DNA of 52,688 nucleotides, taken from assembly GCA_963593765.1 (NCBI GenBank), contig CAVBBU010000001.1, forward strand, positions 1-52,688, written 5' to 3'. Source of the stretch: CAVBBU01 sp963593765 (GTDB lineage: Bacteria > Bacillota > Clostridia > Lachnospirales > Lachnospiraceae). Numbering within the stretch: position 1 is the stretch's first letter; each line of letters begins with the position of its first letter. Of the stretch, positions 16,325 through 25,030 are shown in pieces. Below the pieces are notes generated by a model. The model did no database searches, had not been told where the DNA came from, and saw only the letters and a list, made by a program, of their open reading frames with translations. A program made the position numbers and the translations under genes.

Positions 16325-17554
16325 TTGAAGGAAAAGCTTTGTAAACTTATAAAGAAAAGAAAATTGCAGATTTATTGTATCGTGGCAGGCTTTTTATTAT
16401 ATGCACTTGCTATTAAATTTGCGAGGACGGACGGATATCTGGTTGGTGGTAATTACCTGCCGAGGAAATCATATGGTCAGGGAAGCTCTAGCTATGAGCT
16501 ATATGTAGATGGACTTACAGAGGATGAAACAAAGGTAGATATACTTATAGATGAAAGGCAGTATAAGGAAAGCGAAATCGAAGATGCATTCGAAAAAACT
16601 ATGAATATACTTACTACAAGTATATTAGGGGACAATGCCTCACTTAAAGAGGTTGCATATGATTTAAAGCTCCCATCTAAGGTCGAGGCTACAGGCATTA
16701 AGGTAATGTGGTATACGGACAGCCCAAAGCTGGTTTGGGCAAGCGGCGAGGTTCATAATGAGGATTTAGTAACACCATCGGATGCAGTGCTTACCGCAGA
16801 GCTCAAAAGCAATTCATATATACAAAGCTATGCCATTCCTATTACCGTTATACCTAAGATTATGAATGATGATGAAAGGCTTATTGATGGCCTTAAAAAA
16901 GAGATAACGAATGTAGACAAAAGCCAGCTAACTGACGGAGGGATAAGGCTTCCGACCGAGTATGATGGTAAGAGCATAAGCTATAGAGAGGATACTACAT
17001 CTAATTATAATGCTATCTGGGCACTTGGAATAGTTGCGGCACTTCTTTTATATGCGAGGGAGAGAGCCGCCTGCAAGGAAGAGCTGCAGCATAAGGATAG
17101 GCAGATGCTGGTAGATTATCCGGAGATAGTTTCTAAGCTTACAGTTTATATAGGTGCAGGCATGGCAGTAAGACCGGCATGGGGTGCTATAGTAGCTGAC
17201 TATGAGGCTCATGCAGAGGATAAAAAAAGATATGCATATGAGGAGATGACAACTAGCTGGTATCAATTAAAATCTGGAATTTCAGAGGCTAGAGTTTATA
17301 AGGAATTTGGCAGACGCTGCAAGCTAAAGCAGTATATGAAGCTTGCATCACTACTTGATCAAAATAGAAAATCAGGCGTAGCAGGACTAAAGCAGCTACT
17401 TGAGGTAGAGAGCGTAGAGGCTTGGGAGGAAAGAAAAAATAGTGCCAAGAGGCTAGGTGAGGAAGCTAGTACAAGACTGCTTATGCCACTATTTATAATG
17501 CTGGGGATAGTTATGATTATGATAATGCTGCCTGCGTTTATGTCATTTTATTAG
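16325..17554 (+). CDS. TadC-like platform protein with an inserted Ig-like domain
   Basis: 409 residues, starting at TTG 16325 after AAGGAGAGG. A membrane segment at about 15-31 is followed by about 190 predicted extracytoplasmic residues, then a membrane segment near 227-240, the T2SSF domain (IVSKLTVYIGAGMAVRPAWG) and a final membrane helix. The insert contains DLKLPSKV, IKVMWYTDSPKLV and VLTAELKS, resembling atrophied bacterial Ig (aBig) domains. Typical TadC proteins are shorter and lack it. Possibly contacts the pilus or the wall. Confidence 0.82.
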   Translation: MKEKLCKLIKKRKLQIYCIVAGFLLYALAIKFARTDGYLVGGNYLPRKSYGQGSSSYELYVDGLTEDETKVDILIDERQYKESEIEDAFEKTMNILTTSILGDNASLKEVAYDLKLPSKVEATGIKVMWYTDSPKLVWASGEVHNEDLVTPSDAVLTAELKSNSYIQSYAIPITVIPKIMNDDERLIDGLKKEITNVDKSQLTDGGIRLPTEYDGKSISYREDTTSNYNAIWALGIVAALLLYARERAACKEELQHKDRQMLVDYPEIVSKLTVYIGAGMAVRPAWGAIVADYEAHAEDKKRYAYEEMTTSWYQLKSGISEARVYKEFGRRCKLKQYMKLASLLDQNRKSGVAGLKQLLEVESVEAWEERKNSAKRLGEEASTRLLMPLFIMLGIVMIMIMLPAFMSFY

Positions 17555-17568
17555 CAGACATCTGTTGG

Positions 17569-17602
17569 CTGGTTATATAGCTAAGGTCGACAGTATAACC
17601 AG
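17569..17602 (+). other. Stem-loop between tadC and the pilin gene
   Basis: CTGGTTATA (17569-17577) and TATAACCAG (17594-17602) around a 16-base loop, without a U-tract. It may mark an mRNA processing or stabilising site that lets the pilin be made in excess over the machine genes. Confidence 0.5.
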
Positions 17603-17642
17603 ACATTTAATATAGATGAATAATTAAAGAAGGAGGTTAAAC

Positions 17643-17834
17643 ATGAATTATATAGAAAATCTATATGCGGATGCACAGGATTTTCTATCCGATGAGGATG
17701 GAGTGGGTGTTATAGAGATTGTTCTTATTTTGGTTGTCCTTATAGGGCTTGTAATTATATTTAAAAATCAGATAAGAACCCTGCTTGATAACATCTTCAA
17801 GGAAATTAATAAGCAATCAGGAGAAGTATATTAA
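17643..17834 (+). CDS. Flp-type pilin (Flp1-like)
   Basis: 63 residues. A short leader ends in DEDG at Gly20, followed by VGVIEIVLILVVLIGLVIIF. Cleavage after Gly20 puts Glu at +5, the class III prepilin rule. A short basic tail follows the hydrophobic helix. Strong ribosome site AAGGAGG. This is the probable main subunit of the Tad pilus. It overlaps the next gene by one base. Confidence 0.9.
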   Translation: MNYIENLYADAQDFLSDEDGVGVIEIVLILVVLIGLVIIFKNQIRTLLDNIFKEINKQSGEVY

Positions 17835-19744
17835 TGAAAATAAGAGGCTCCATAACCATATATCTTAGTCTTATATTTGTATGTATTAGTGCACTTATAT
17901 GTGGGCTTGTTGAATCTGCCAGAACAGCAGGTCTTAGGTTTTATGCAAGAGTATATGCTAATTCAGCTATAGATTCACTTTTTAGCGAATATCATAATGA
18001 GCTTTGGGACAGATACAGGCTTGTGCTGCTTGAGTGCAAGGATATATCGAGTGCAAAAAAGCATATAGAGAGCTATATAGAGCCATATACTAAGGCAGAT
18101 AATTGGTTTGCAGGAACGGATATAAGTGCAGAGGTATTAAGATATGACGCTATAACGGATGAGGGAGGAGCCTGGTTTGAAAAGGAGGTATTAGATTACA
18201 TGAAATATGCTGCCCTTAATTTAGGCTATGATGAGGGCAGTGTGCCACTTCTAAAGGAGAATGTAGAGGAGGCACAGTCTATGAAGGAGATTACAGATGA
18301 TTATGGCAGCCACACAAAGGAGGCAGCAGGAGTTGAAAAAAGCCTTGCAAGGATATCAGAGCAGCTTGATGATATGCTAAAGCTTCATACTGAGGCTGGC
18401 AGTAGTCTTAAGTCACATGATGGCTCTGGCTTTAGAAAAAAAGCAAATGAAATAATTAAAAAGGCAAAGAAGCTACCAAGTATGGTAGATAGCTATGTTA
18501 AAAAGGCAGACAAGTTAAAGACTGAGCTTGAAAAAACTAAGGAAAGCCATGATGAGGATTGGTCAAGGCTAAAGGACGACTCTAAGGAGCTTTTATCTGA
18601 GGATCTTAATTCATATGATACATATGTCAGTGAAGATGGAAAAAGAAGAATAGAAATTGTAAATTTAAAAAGTCAAGTGAATACTCTAATAGATGAAATA
18701 GATAGAGCTATAGAGCACTCGATAGATGTCGAGGATGAGATAGCCTCCGCAGATGAGGAGGATGACATTGATGAGAGTGCTCTATGGCAAGAGGTTTTTG
18801 ATGAGTGGAGCGATATAGATATTCCAAGGCTTGAATGTGCAAAGGGGCTTGCTGATGAAGAAAAGGAAAATACTCTCGAAAAGGTTCTTGATATGCTAAG
18901 TGGTGATATATATTCTATGGTAATTCCAAAGGATAGAGATGTATCTAAAAAAAGCATAAAGAGTATAAAGGACTCTTTGCCATCTAGCTCGGCAGTAACA
19001 GAAAGAAATAGAGCGGATATAGAGCTGTTAGATAAGCTTTTAGTAACAGAATATATATCAAGATTTACATATGATTTTGTAGAAAATAAAGAGGGAGTAC
19101 TCGATTATCAGCTAGAATATGTTATATCCGGAAGGGATGAGGATAGTGATAATCTATACAGTGCGATAAATAAAATACTTGCTATAAGAGAGGGGCTAAA
19201 TTATCTTTATATACTTTCAAATGCTCAGATGAGAAGCGAGGTTAGAGCCCTTGCGGCGGCGATAGCAGCAGCTGTATGTATACCTGGATTAAATCTTATG
19301 CTCGAATATATGATTATAGGAGTTTGGGCATTAGCAGAATCTGTAATGGATCTAAAGGCACTTCTTAGTGGCAAAAAGGTTCCATTATATAAGGATAGTA
19401 ATAGCTGGCAGCTTGACCTTAATGGAGTGCTTGCCATAGCTTCTAGTGGAATTAATGATGATACTAAGGACAGTCAAAATGGAGTAACATATGAGGCTTA
19501 TCTTAAATTCTTGACATTCTTACTTGATTCAAATGAGCGCAATTACAGGACTATGGATATAATTCAGGCAGCTATAGGAAGCAGCGAGGATGCTTTCTTA
19601 ATGAAGGACTGTATATATGCAATGGATATTAGCACAGCTAGTGAGGCAACACATCTTTTTACTAATCTAAGTATATCAAATAGCGAATTCTTAGGACTTT
19701 CAAAAACATTTACCATTAAAACAGAGGTGTCGAAGGCATATTAG
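17834..19744 (+). CDS. DUF5702-like Tad locus surface protein
   Basis: 636 residues. The N-terminal GSITIYLSLIFVCISALICGLVE looks like a TadG/pseudopilin-type membrane anchor. A long acidic, helix-rich extracytoplasmic part follows, with predicted coiled coil at about 160-320 and a hydrophobic patch near 465-500. The start and length resemble DUF5702 proteins that sit in tad loci of Clostridia. Role unknown, perhaps a minor pilus component or a scaffold. Confidence 0.7.
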   Translation: MKIRGSITIYLSLIFVCISALICGLVESARTAGLRFYARVYANSAIDSLFSEYHNELWDRYRLVLLECKDISSAKKHIESYIEPYTKADNWFAGTDISAEVLRYDAITDEGGAWFEKEVLDYMKYAALNLGYDEGSVPLLKENVEEAQSMKEITDDYGSHTKEAAGVEKSLARISEQLDDMLKLHTEAGSSLKSHDGSGFRKKANEIIKKAKKLPSMVDSYVKKADKLKTELEKTKESHDEDWSRLKDDSKELLSEDLNSYDTYVSEDGKRRIEIVNLKSQVNTLIDEIDRAIEHSIDVEDEIASADEEDDIDESALWQEVFDEWSDIDIPRLECAKGLADEEKENTLEKVLDMLSGDIYSMVIPKDRDVSKKSIKSIKDSLPSSSAVTERNRADIELLDKLLVTEYISRFTYDFVENKEGVLDYQLEYVISGRDEDSDNLYSAINKILAIREGLNYLYILSNAQMRSEVRALAAAIAAAVCIPGLNLMLEYMIIGVWALAESVMDLKALLSGKKVPLYKDSNSWQLDLNGVLAIASSGINDDTKDSQNGVTYEAYLKFLTFLLDSNERNYRTMDIIQAAIGSSEDAFLMKDCIYAMDISTASEATHLFTNLSISNSEFLGLSKTFTIKTEVSKAY

Positions 19745-19745
19745 G

Positions 19746-19782
19746 ACTCCTTAGGCATGCCCTTTGAGAAAATATAAGGAGT
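19746..19782 (+). promoter_or_regulatory. Hairpin sequestering the ribosome site of the next gene
   Basis: ACTCCTTA (19746-19753), right after the preceding stop, is complementary to TAAGGAGT (19775-19782), which is the ribosome site for the ATG at 19786. Ribosomes ending at 19744 could open it, so translation of the two genes would be coupled. Confidence 0.55.
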
Positions 19783-19785
19783 AAT

Positions 19786-20679
19786 ATGAAATACAAAAGG
19801 AAAATAAAAGATATCACTCTCCGGGTACGAATCCTACGCAGCTTCTTATACATGTACCAGAGGGTATACTTAGGGAGTCTTAGAGCTTCATTAACTATAG
19901 AGGCAGCACTGTCACTTCCGCTTATATTATTTGCCATGCTTATTTTGATGATGCCGCTTGGAGTAATTAATACAACCAGACAGATGCAGGCAGTAGCAGA
20001 AAATGTATGCAGGGATGCCAGCAGATATGCATATGTCTTTAAGCTTTCTGATAGTGGCAGTGAGGATATACGATCTGATAGCTTAGATAATAAGGATGAT
20101 GAAATAAAATCAGCTATAAGCGGCACGGCACTAGGAACCTATGCTGCATCGAGGGCAAGAAGCACAGTAGATGAAAATAAGCTTAGAAACATATCCGGAA
20201 TAAAAAGTGATTTTATGAGCGATGGTGAAACTATAACCATAGTGCTTGATTATTCATACAAGCTTCCATTTTCGGTATTTGGTCTTTCTGATATAAAGCA
20301 GTCTGTTACAGCATCACGAAGGGCATGGATAGGAAGGGATGGCGGCTTAGATGGTACTAACGGCGAGGAGGATGATGAGATCGTATATATAGGAAAAACA
20401 AGTACAAGGTATCACCTAAGTCCTACCTGTCACTATATTTATAACGATATGAAAAAGGTAAGCTTAGCTAGTGTAGATGCCTTGAGAAATGAAAGCGGTG
20501 GGAAGTATTATCCGTGCGGAAGATGCGGAAAGGCTGCATCAGGCGAGGTATATATACTTCCAAGCGGAGGGGCATATCACAGCACGGCGGATTGTAGTGC
20601 GATAGTTGCATATGCTAAGGCAGTAAAGAAAAGTACGGTAGAGCACCTAGGAGCTTGCTCGTACTGTGGAGGTAAGTGA
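19786..20679 (+). CDS. TadE-like pseudopilin with Cys-rich C-terminal repeats
   Basis: 297 residues. A basic N-terminus leads into ASLTIEAALSLPLILFAML, a TadE-like hydrophobic stretch with the conserved Glu. The C-terminal third holds two copies of a motif: YHLSPTCHYI ... YYPCGRCG and YHSTADCSAI ... GACSYCGG. These His/Cys pairs suggest metal binding or disulphides in a cell-wall-facing domain. It follows the coupling hairpin and precedes a second prepilin peptidase. Confidence 0.75.
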   Translation: MKYKRKIKDITLRVRILRSFLYMYQRVYLGSLRASLTIEAALSLPLILFAMLILMMPLGVINTTRQMQAVAENVCRDASRYAYVFKLSDSGSEDIRSDSLDNKDDEIKSAISGTALGTYAASRARSTVDENKLRNISGIKSDFMSDGETITIVLDYSYKLPFSVFGLSDIKQSVTASRRAWIGRDGGLDGTNGEEDDEIVYIGKTSTRYHLSPTCHYIYNDMKKVSLASVDALRNESGGKYYPCGRCGKAASGEVYILPSGGAYHSTADCSAIVAYAKAVKKSTVEHLGACSYCGGK

Positions 20680-20681
20680 TT

Positions 20682-21134
20682 ATGATTATTAGTAGCATAT
20701 ACGGAAAGCTTATTATAGTTGCTTTTACTTTTGTTTGTGCATATCAGGATATAAGAACAAGAAGCATAGATATAAGAGTATTTTTAGCTATGGGCTTTGC
20801 AGAGGCTATGTGGTATCTGTATGCTGTAAGCTGGGAGCTTGAGATAGACCTTATCTCGGCAGGGCTTGGAGCACTTGTAGGACTTGTGCTTTATATTATT
20901 TCAAGACTAACAAGGGGCAGCATAGGAGCAGGTGATGCTATATTCTTTGGCTTATCTGGAATTGCATTAGGCTTAATGGGCAATATAATATTCTTTTTTG
21001 TAACATCGATAATTCTAAGCTTAGTTGGATTAGTTTATTGCTTATATGGCTTTGTAAAAAGAACAGACATAAGCCATAAGCTTATGCCCATGATACCATT
21101 TGCCGTTCCTGCACTTATATGTGTTTGCATATGA
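20682..21134 (+). CDS. Second prepilin peptidase (A24)
   Basis: 150 residues with about five membrane helices. Catalytic Asp in YQDIRTRSID and in GAGDAIFFG. The ATG at 20682 is nine bases after GGAGG; a GTG at 20676 is too close to it. A second enzyme in one tad locus suggests division of work between the Flp pilin and the TadE-like pseudopilins on either side. Confidence 0.88.
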   Translation: MIISSIYGKLIIVAFTFVCAYQDIRTRSIDIRVFLAMGFAEAMWYLYAVSWELEIDLISAGLGALVGLVLYIISRLTRGSIGAGDAIFFGLSGIALGLMGNIIFFFVTSIILSLVGLVYCLYGFVKRTDISHKLMPMIPFAVPALICVCI

Positions 21135-21145
21135 GGGGAAGAAAC

Positions 21146-21547
21146 ATGAGATATAAGGCAAGCATAACTATAGAGGCAGCATATGTTATGGCAATACTTC
21201 TTTTTGCGATAGTATTTGCTCTGCAATTTGCATATACGCAAAGGGATGATACATTGCAAAGTATGATAACACATGAGCTTTTGGAGGAGGCACTTCATAT
21301 AGAGGAGGATTATGCAGGAGATGACATAGATTCTATAGTAGCTTATGGAACTGATAGGATGTATGGCATGGGGAGCTTATCAGGAAGTACTATAGAAATT
21401 AATGAAAGCCCGGGAAGTGCGGAGACTGTAACTAATTCTAAAAGCAAGGAAAAGAGTATAAAGGCTGAAAGCTTTGATCCGGAAACCTGGATGCGGATGA
21501 TTACATCTGCAAAGGAACTAATAGATAATGTGGCAAGTGAAAATTAG
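21146..21547 (+). CDS. TadE-like pseudopilin
   Basis: 133 residues. It begins RYKASITIEAAYVMAILLFAIVF, a TadE-type anchor with a conserved Glu, then a short acidic extracytoplasmic part. GAGGGGAAG precedes the ATG at 21146, so the longer reading from 21119 is dropped. Likely a minor pilus component. Confidence 0.75.
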   Translation: MRYKASITIEAAYVMAILLFAIVFALQFAYTQRDDTLQSMITHELLEEALHIEEDYAGDDIDSIVAYGTDRMYGMGSLSGSTIEINESPGSAETVTNSKSKEKSIKAESFDPETWMRMITSAKELIDNVASEN

Positions 21548-21573
21548 AATATATATGATAGAAAGGCGTGCTT

Positions 21574-22743
21574 ATGAAGGTAAGCTATAGCAAGAATCTT
21601 AAAAGCAGTTATATGCTTATAGATATAGAAGATAAATACAAATTAGATTATAGAACAAATATGCTTATTAATAATAGCATACCGGGCTTTTTAAGGACAA
21701 AGGGGCAGGAGGATGGCAGGAGCTTGTCATTACAATATGATATAACATCAAGGCAGCCGCTTTCTAGAATTATGGAAAGAGGTAATATAAAGACGAATGA
21801 ATTAAAGAGCTTGGTATTTGATATACTTAGGTCTATAGAGGAGAGCAAAAGGTATCTGCTAGAAGAGGACGATATAATCCTAGATAAGGAATTCTTATAT
21901 GTAGATACAGCAAGTATGAAGGTAGGGCTTGTATATATGCCGGGATATAATAAGCCTATAGATAAGCAGCTAAGGGGGCTGCTCCTTGAAATGCCTGCAT
22001 GCATGGCTAGTAGTGATCCGGATGCGGTGGTACTGGCATATTCCTTATATAGTGAATCGGCTAAGGAAGGATATGTGCTAGGAGACCTTATAAAGGTATT
22101 GTCGAGTAAAAAGAAGCAAGATAATTCAGAGCATGTAAAAAGAGATATTAAAAGGGAGCTGCCAAAGGAAGAAAGCAGCATCGAAGGGAAATTTGCATAT
22201 AATGAAATCAAAAGGAAAGCAGAGAAAACTAAAAATAAAAAGGGCATAAGGCTTGGAATTTTAGATGCTATAAAAAATAAGAGCAGACAGAAAAAACAAG
22301 ATATAAAGGTGAATACGGATATACATGTACCTGATGAATTTATAGATAGTGATGAGCTGTGGCTTGATGAATTTGAAAGCGATGAGGACAAGATAGATGA
22401 TAAGGCTGAGCCTATGACGCAGTTTCTAGCTGGGACAGGAAGTAGTATTAATGGGCATAAAATCCTAAGAGGCAGGCAGCCCGGACTTTCTGATATAGAT
22501 ATAGCCTACTATCCATTTGTAATAGGCAGACAGGATAGGATAAGCGACTATATAATCGACAGAGAGGGCGTGTCGAGGATGCATTGCAGGATAGATATGG
22601 AGGATGGAGAATACTATATAAGAGATTTAAATTCTCGAAATGGAACATTAGTTAATGGCATAGCACTTACTAATGATGAAAAAATTAGACTAAACGAAGG
22701 CGATGAAGTACAGATCGCAGACATGACATTTCAATTTGCGTAA
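21574..22743 (+). CDS. DUF6382/FHA-domain protein of the tad locus
   Basis: 389 residues. The N-terminal ~170 residues resemble DUF6382. A charged Lys/Glu-rich linker (about 180-275) follows, then a C-terminal FHA domain with the motifs IGRQ, SRMHCRI and LNSRNGTLVNG, which bind phosphothreonine. No Ser/Thr kinase is in the window, so its partner is elsewhere. AAGG sits seven bases before the ATG. Last gene of the tad locus, directly followed by a terminator. Confidence 0.85.
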   Translation: MKVSYSKNLKSSYMLIDIEDKYKLDYRTNMLINNSIPGFLRTKGQEDGRSLSLQYDITSRQPLSRIMERGNIKTNELKSLVFDILRSIEESKRYLLEEDDIILDKEFLYVDTASMKVGLVYMPGYNKPIDKQLRGLLLEMPACMASSDPDAVVLAYSLYSESAKEGYVLGDLIKVLSSKKKQDNSEHVKRDIKRELPKEESSIEGKFAYNEIKRKAEKTKNKKGIRLGILDAIKNKSRQKKQDIKVNTDIHVPDEFIDSDELWLDEFESDEDKIDDKAEPMTQFLAGTGSSINGHKILRGRQPGLSDIDIAYYPFVIGRQDRISDYIIDREGVSRMHCRIDMEDGEYYIRDLNSRNGTLVNGIALTNDEKIRLNEGDEVQIADMTFQFA

Positions 22744-22749
22744 TATGGG

Positions 22750-22792
22750 AAAAATCTGGTATATATATGATATAATATATATCAGATTTTTT
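22750..22792 (+). terminator. Intrinsic terminator of the tad locus
   Basis: AAAAATCTG (22750-22758) pairs with CAGATTTTTT (22783-22792), with an inner AT-rich ATATAT stem and a T-run. It lies seven bases after the FHA stop. 22793-22919 shows no gene. Confidence 0.8.
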
Positions 22793-22919
22793 CTTTGTAG
22801 GAAACGGTTTTTGCCTTACAGAAAATTGCAAGCTATGAAAAATGGGTAGTTACCTAGGAATATTTCTATGATAAAAAAATGAACTAAATTTATAAAACAA
22901 AGCGAAGGGAGCAAGGCTT

Positions 22920-23336
22920 ATGATAGATAATGATTGTATATTTTGTAAAATAGCATGTGGTGAGATACCATCGGCTACGGTATATGAGGACGATATGTTT
23001 AGAGTAATTCTAGACATGGGACCTGCTACAAAGGGGCATGCACTTATACTTCCAAAGGAGCATTATAAGGATCTAACTGTACTTGATGAAAAATATGCAT
23101 CTAAGGCACTTGTACTTGCAGGAAAAATCGGAAGTGCTATGAAGAAGGCACTTGGCTGCAGTGGCTTTAATATAGTTCAGAATAATGGAGAGAGTGCTGG
23201 TCAAACAGTGCATCATTTCCATATACATATAATTCCTAGATATGATAATGGACCTGACATGGTTAGCTGGAAGCCGGGAAAGGCAGATACAGATGAGCTT
23301 AAAAATGTGGCAGAGGCTATAGGAAAAGAATTATAA
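22920..23336 (+). CDS. HIT-family nucleotide hydrolase (HinT-like)
   Basis: 138 residues. The histidine triad HHFHIHI (98-104) has His101 as the likely nucleophile, plus an N-terminal CIFC pair and GHALILPKEH. HinT-like enzymes split AMP-lysine or similar phosphoramidates. The ATG follows GAAGGGAG. It runs three bases before the rhomboid gene, so the two are probably cotranscribed. Confidence 0.92.
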   Translation: MIDNDCIFCKIACGEIPSATVYEDDMFRVILDMGPATKGHALILPKEHYKDLTVLDEKYASKALVLAGKIGSAMKKALGCSGFNIVQNNGESAGQTVHHFHIHIIPRYDNGPDMVSWKPGKADTDELKNVAEAIGKEL

Positions 23337-23338
23337 AT

Positions 23339-23956
23339 ATGAATTACATGAAAACAAAGCAGATACCATATATTACATGGCTTCTGATAGCTGCAAATTT
23401 AATTTATTTTTTGATTGTTGAATTTACAGGTACATCAGAGGATACCATGCATATGATAAATATGGGTGCCTGCTATAGCCCTTTAGTAATATACAAGGGA
23501 GAATACTGGAGATTAATAGCAGCTATATTTATGCATTATGGTGTAGACCATATAGGCGGAAATATGCTTATGCTATTTTTAATAGGCGATAACCTAGAAA
23601 AGGCCTTAGGCAAAATAAAGTATTTTATCTTATATATGCTATCCGGAGTATTGGCAAATGTAGCCTCATGCTTTGTAGAGCAGCTAAGTCCAAGCTTTCC
23701 ATATAATGCCGCTGCATCAGTAGGAGCAAGCGGTGCTATATTTGGAGTAGTTGGAGGACTTTTGTGGGCAGTTATCATTAACAAGGGAAGCCTTGACGAT
23801 ATAACTGCACCTGAGCTAATTAAAATTATAATAATTACACTTATATATGGCTTTGTATCGACAGGAATTAATAATACAGCCCATATAGCAGGCTGTATTA
23901 GTGGGTTTTTGATATCTATGATATTATATAGAAGACCTAAAAGCATATTGACTTGA
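23339..23956 (+). CDS. Rhomboid-family intramembrane serine protease
   Basis: 205 residues, six membrane helices. Catalytic Ser131 in GASGAIFG and His182 in NTAHIAG, with HIGGNMLML upstream. It cleaves membrane proteins; the substrate is unknown. The ribosome site is weak. Its 3' end overlaps the convergent murG by 20 bp. Confidence 0.92.
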   Translation: MNYMKTKQIPYITWLLIAANLIYFLIVEFTGTSEDTMHMINMGACYSPLVIYKGEYWRLIAAIFMHYGVDHIGGNMLMLFLIGDNLEKALGKIKYFILYMLSGVLANVASCFVEQLSPSFPYNAAASVGASGAIFGVVGGLLWAVIINKGSLDDITAPELIKIIIITLIYGFVSTGINNTAHIAGCISGFLISMILYRRPKSILT

Positions 23957-25001
23957 TTATAGACATTACGGATTCTACTCCATTAGAGGTATTGCTTTTA
24001 GACATTGCCTCGATATAGCTATCACGATTTTTATAGGTATCATGTATAGCAGCTAAAAGAGAGCTGTCTGTAAGCTCCTCTTCTGTAAAAACACATGAAA
24101 AGCCCTGCTTTTTATATGAAGCGGCATTGAGAACCTGGTCGCCCCTGCTGGCTGCACTTGATAGTGGAATAAGTATATTAGGCTTTTTAAGAGCAAGTAG
24201 CTCGCAGATAGTATTTGCCCCGGCTCTTGATATAACGACATCAGAAAGAGCAAAAAGATCCTTAAGCTCTGCGCTTACATATTCATATTGCTTGTAACCA
24301 TTAGTGGTAGTAAGAGCATGGTCAATATTGCCCTTGCCGCATATATGGATAATATCAAAGGTGCTAAGAATATCCGCTAGGCAGCTGCGAACAGAAGTAT
24401 TAATCTTAACAGAGCCGAGGCTTCCGCCTATAATAAGAAGCACAGGCTTGCTGCCAGAAAAGCCAGTTAAGGCTAAGCCAGCAGCCTTGCTTCCGCTAAG
24501 AAGCTCTGCTCTTATAGGAGATCCTGTAAGAACAGACTTTTCCTTAGGAAGATAATTAAGCGTCTCCGGAAAGTTACAGCATATTTTAGCTGCATATGGA
24601 AAGCAAAGCTTATTTGCAAGGCCAGGAGTTATATCGGATTCATGTACCACAACAGGTATGTGAAGCCTGTGTGCCGCTACAACAACAGGCACAGAAACAA
24701 AGCCGCCCTTAGAAAAAACTATATCAGGCTTATAAGACTTTAATATATGCCTTGCTTCAGAATATCCCTTTATAACTCTAAAGGGATCAGTAAAATTTTT
24801 AAGATCAAAGTAGCGGCGTAGCTTACCAGATGATATACCGCTATAAGGGATGTTTTCTTTTTCGATAAGTCCCTTTTCCATACCATTATATGTGCCTATG
24901 TAGCGTATATCAAAATCAAGCTCCCTTAGAGAGGGAAAAAGTGCTATATTAGGTGTTACATGGCCGGCAGTTCCACCGCCAGTAAGAATAATTTTTTTCA
25001 T
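23937..25001 (-). CDS. murG: UDP-GlcNAc:lipid I N-acetylglucosaminyltransferase MurG
   Basis: 354 residues. The N-terminal GGGTAGHVTPNIAL loop, central FSKGGFVSVPVV and HESDITPGLANK, and the C-terminal nucleotide site (SRAGANTICELL) mark MurG (GT28), which makes lipid II at the inner face of the membrane. GGAGG sits four bases before the ATG. It stands alone, away from other mur/fts genes. It is convergent with the rhomboid gene and divergent from mtnN with only 29 bases between starts. Confidence 0.95.
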   Translation of the reverse strand: MKKIILTGGGTAGHVTPNIALFPSLRELDFDIRYIGTYNGMEKGLIEKENIPYSGISSGKLRRYFDLKNFTDPFRVIKGYSEARHILKSYKPDIVFSKGGFVSVPVVVAAHRLHIPVVVHESDITPGLANKLCFPYAAKICCNFPETLNYLPKEKSVLTGSPIRAELLSGSKAAGLALTGFSGSKPVLLIIGGSLGSVKINTSVRSCLADILSTFDIIHICGKGNIDHALTTTNGYKQYEYVSAELKDLFALSDVVISRAGANTICELLALKKPNILIPLSSAASRGDQVLNAASYKKQGFSCVFTEEELTDSSLLAAIHDTYKNRDSYIEAMSKSNTSNGVESVMSIIKSICF

Positions 25002-25030
25002 AAAACCTCCACATGAAAGGATATAATATT

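Noticed and set aside
21648..22391. A 247-residue frame opposite the FHA gene
   Set aside because: Serine/leucine-rich antisense product, a mirror of the Lys/Glu-rich linker; the plus-strand gene has clear domains and a ribosome site.
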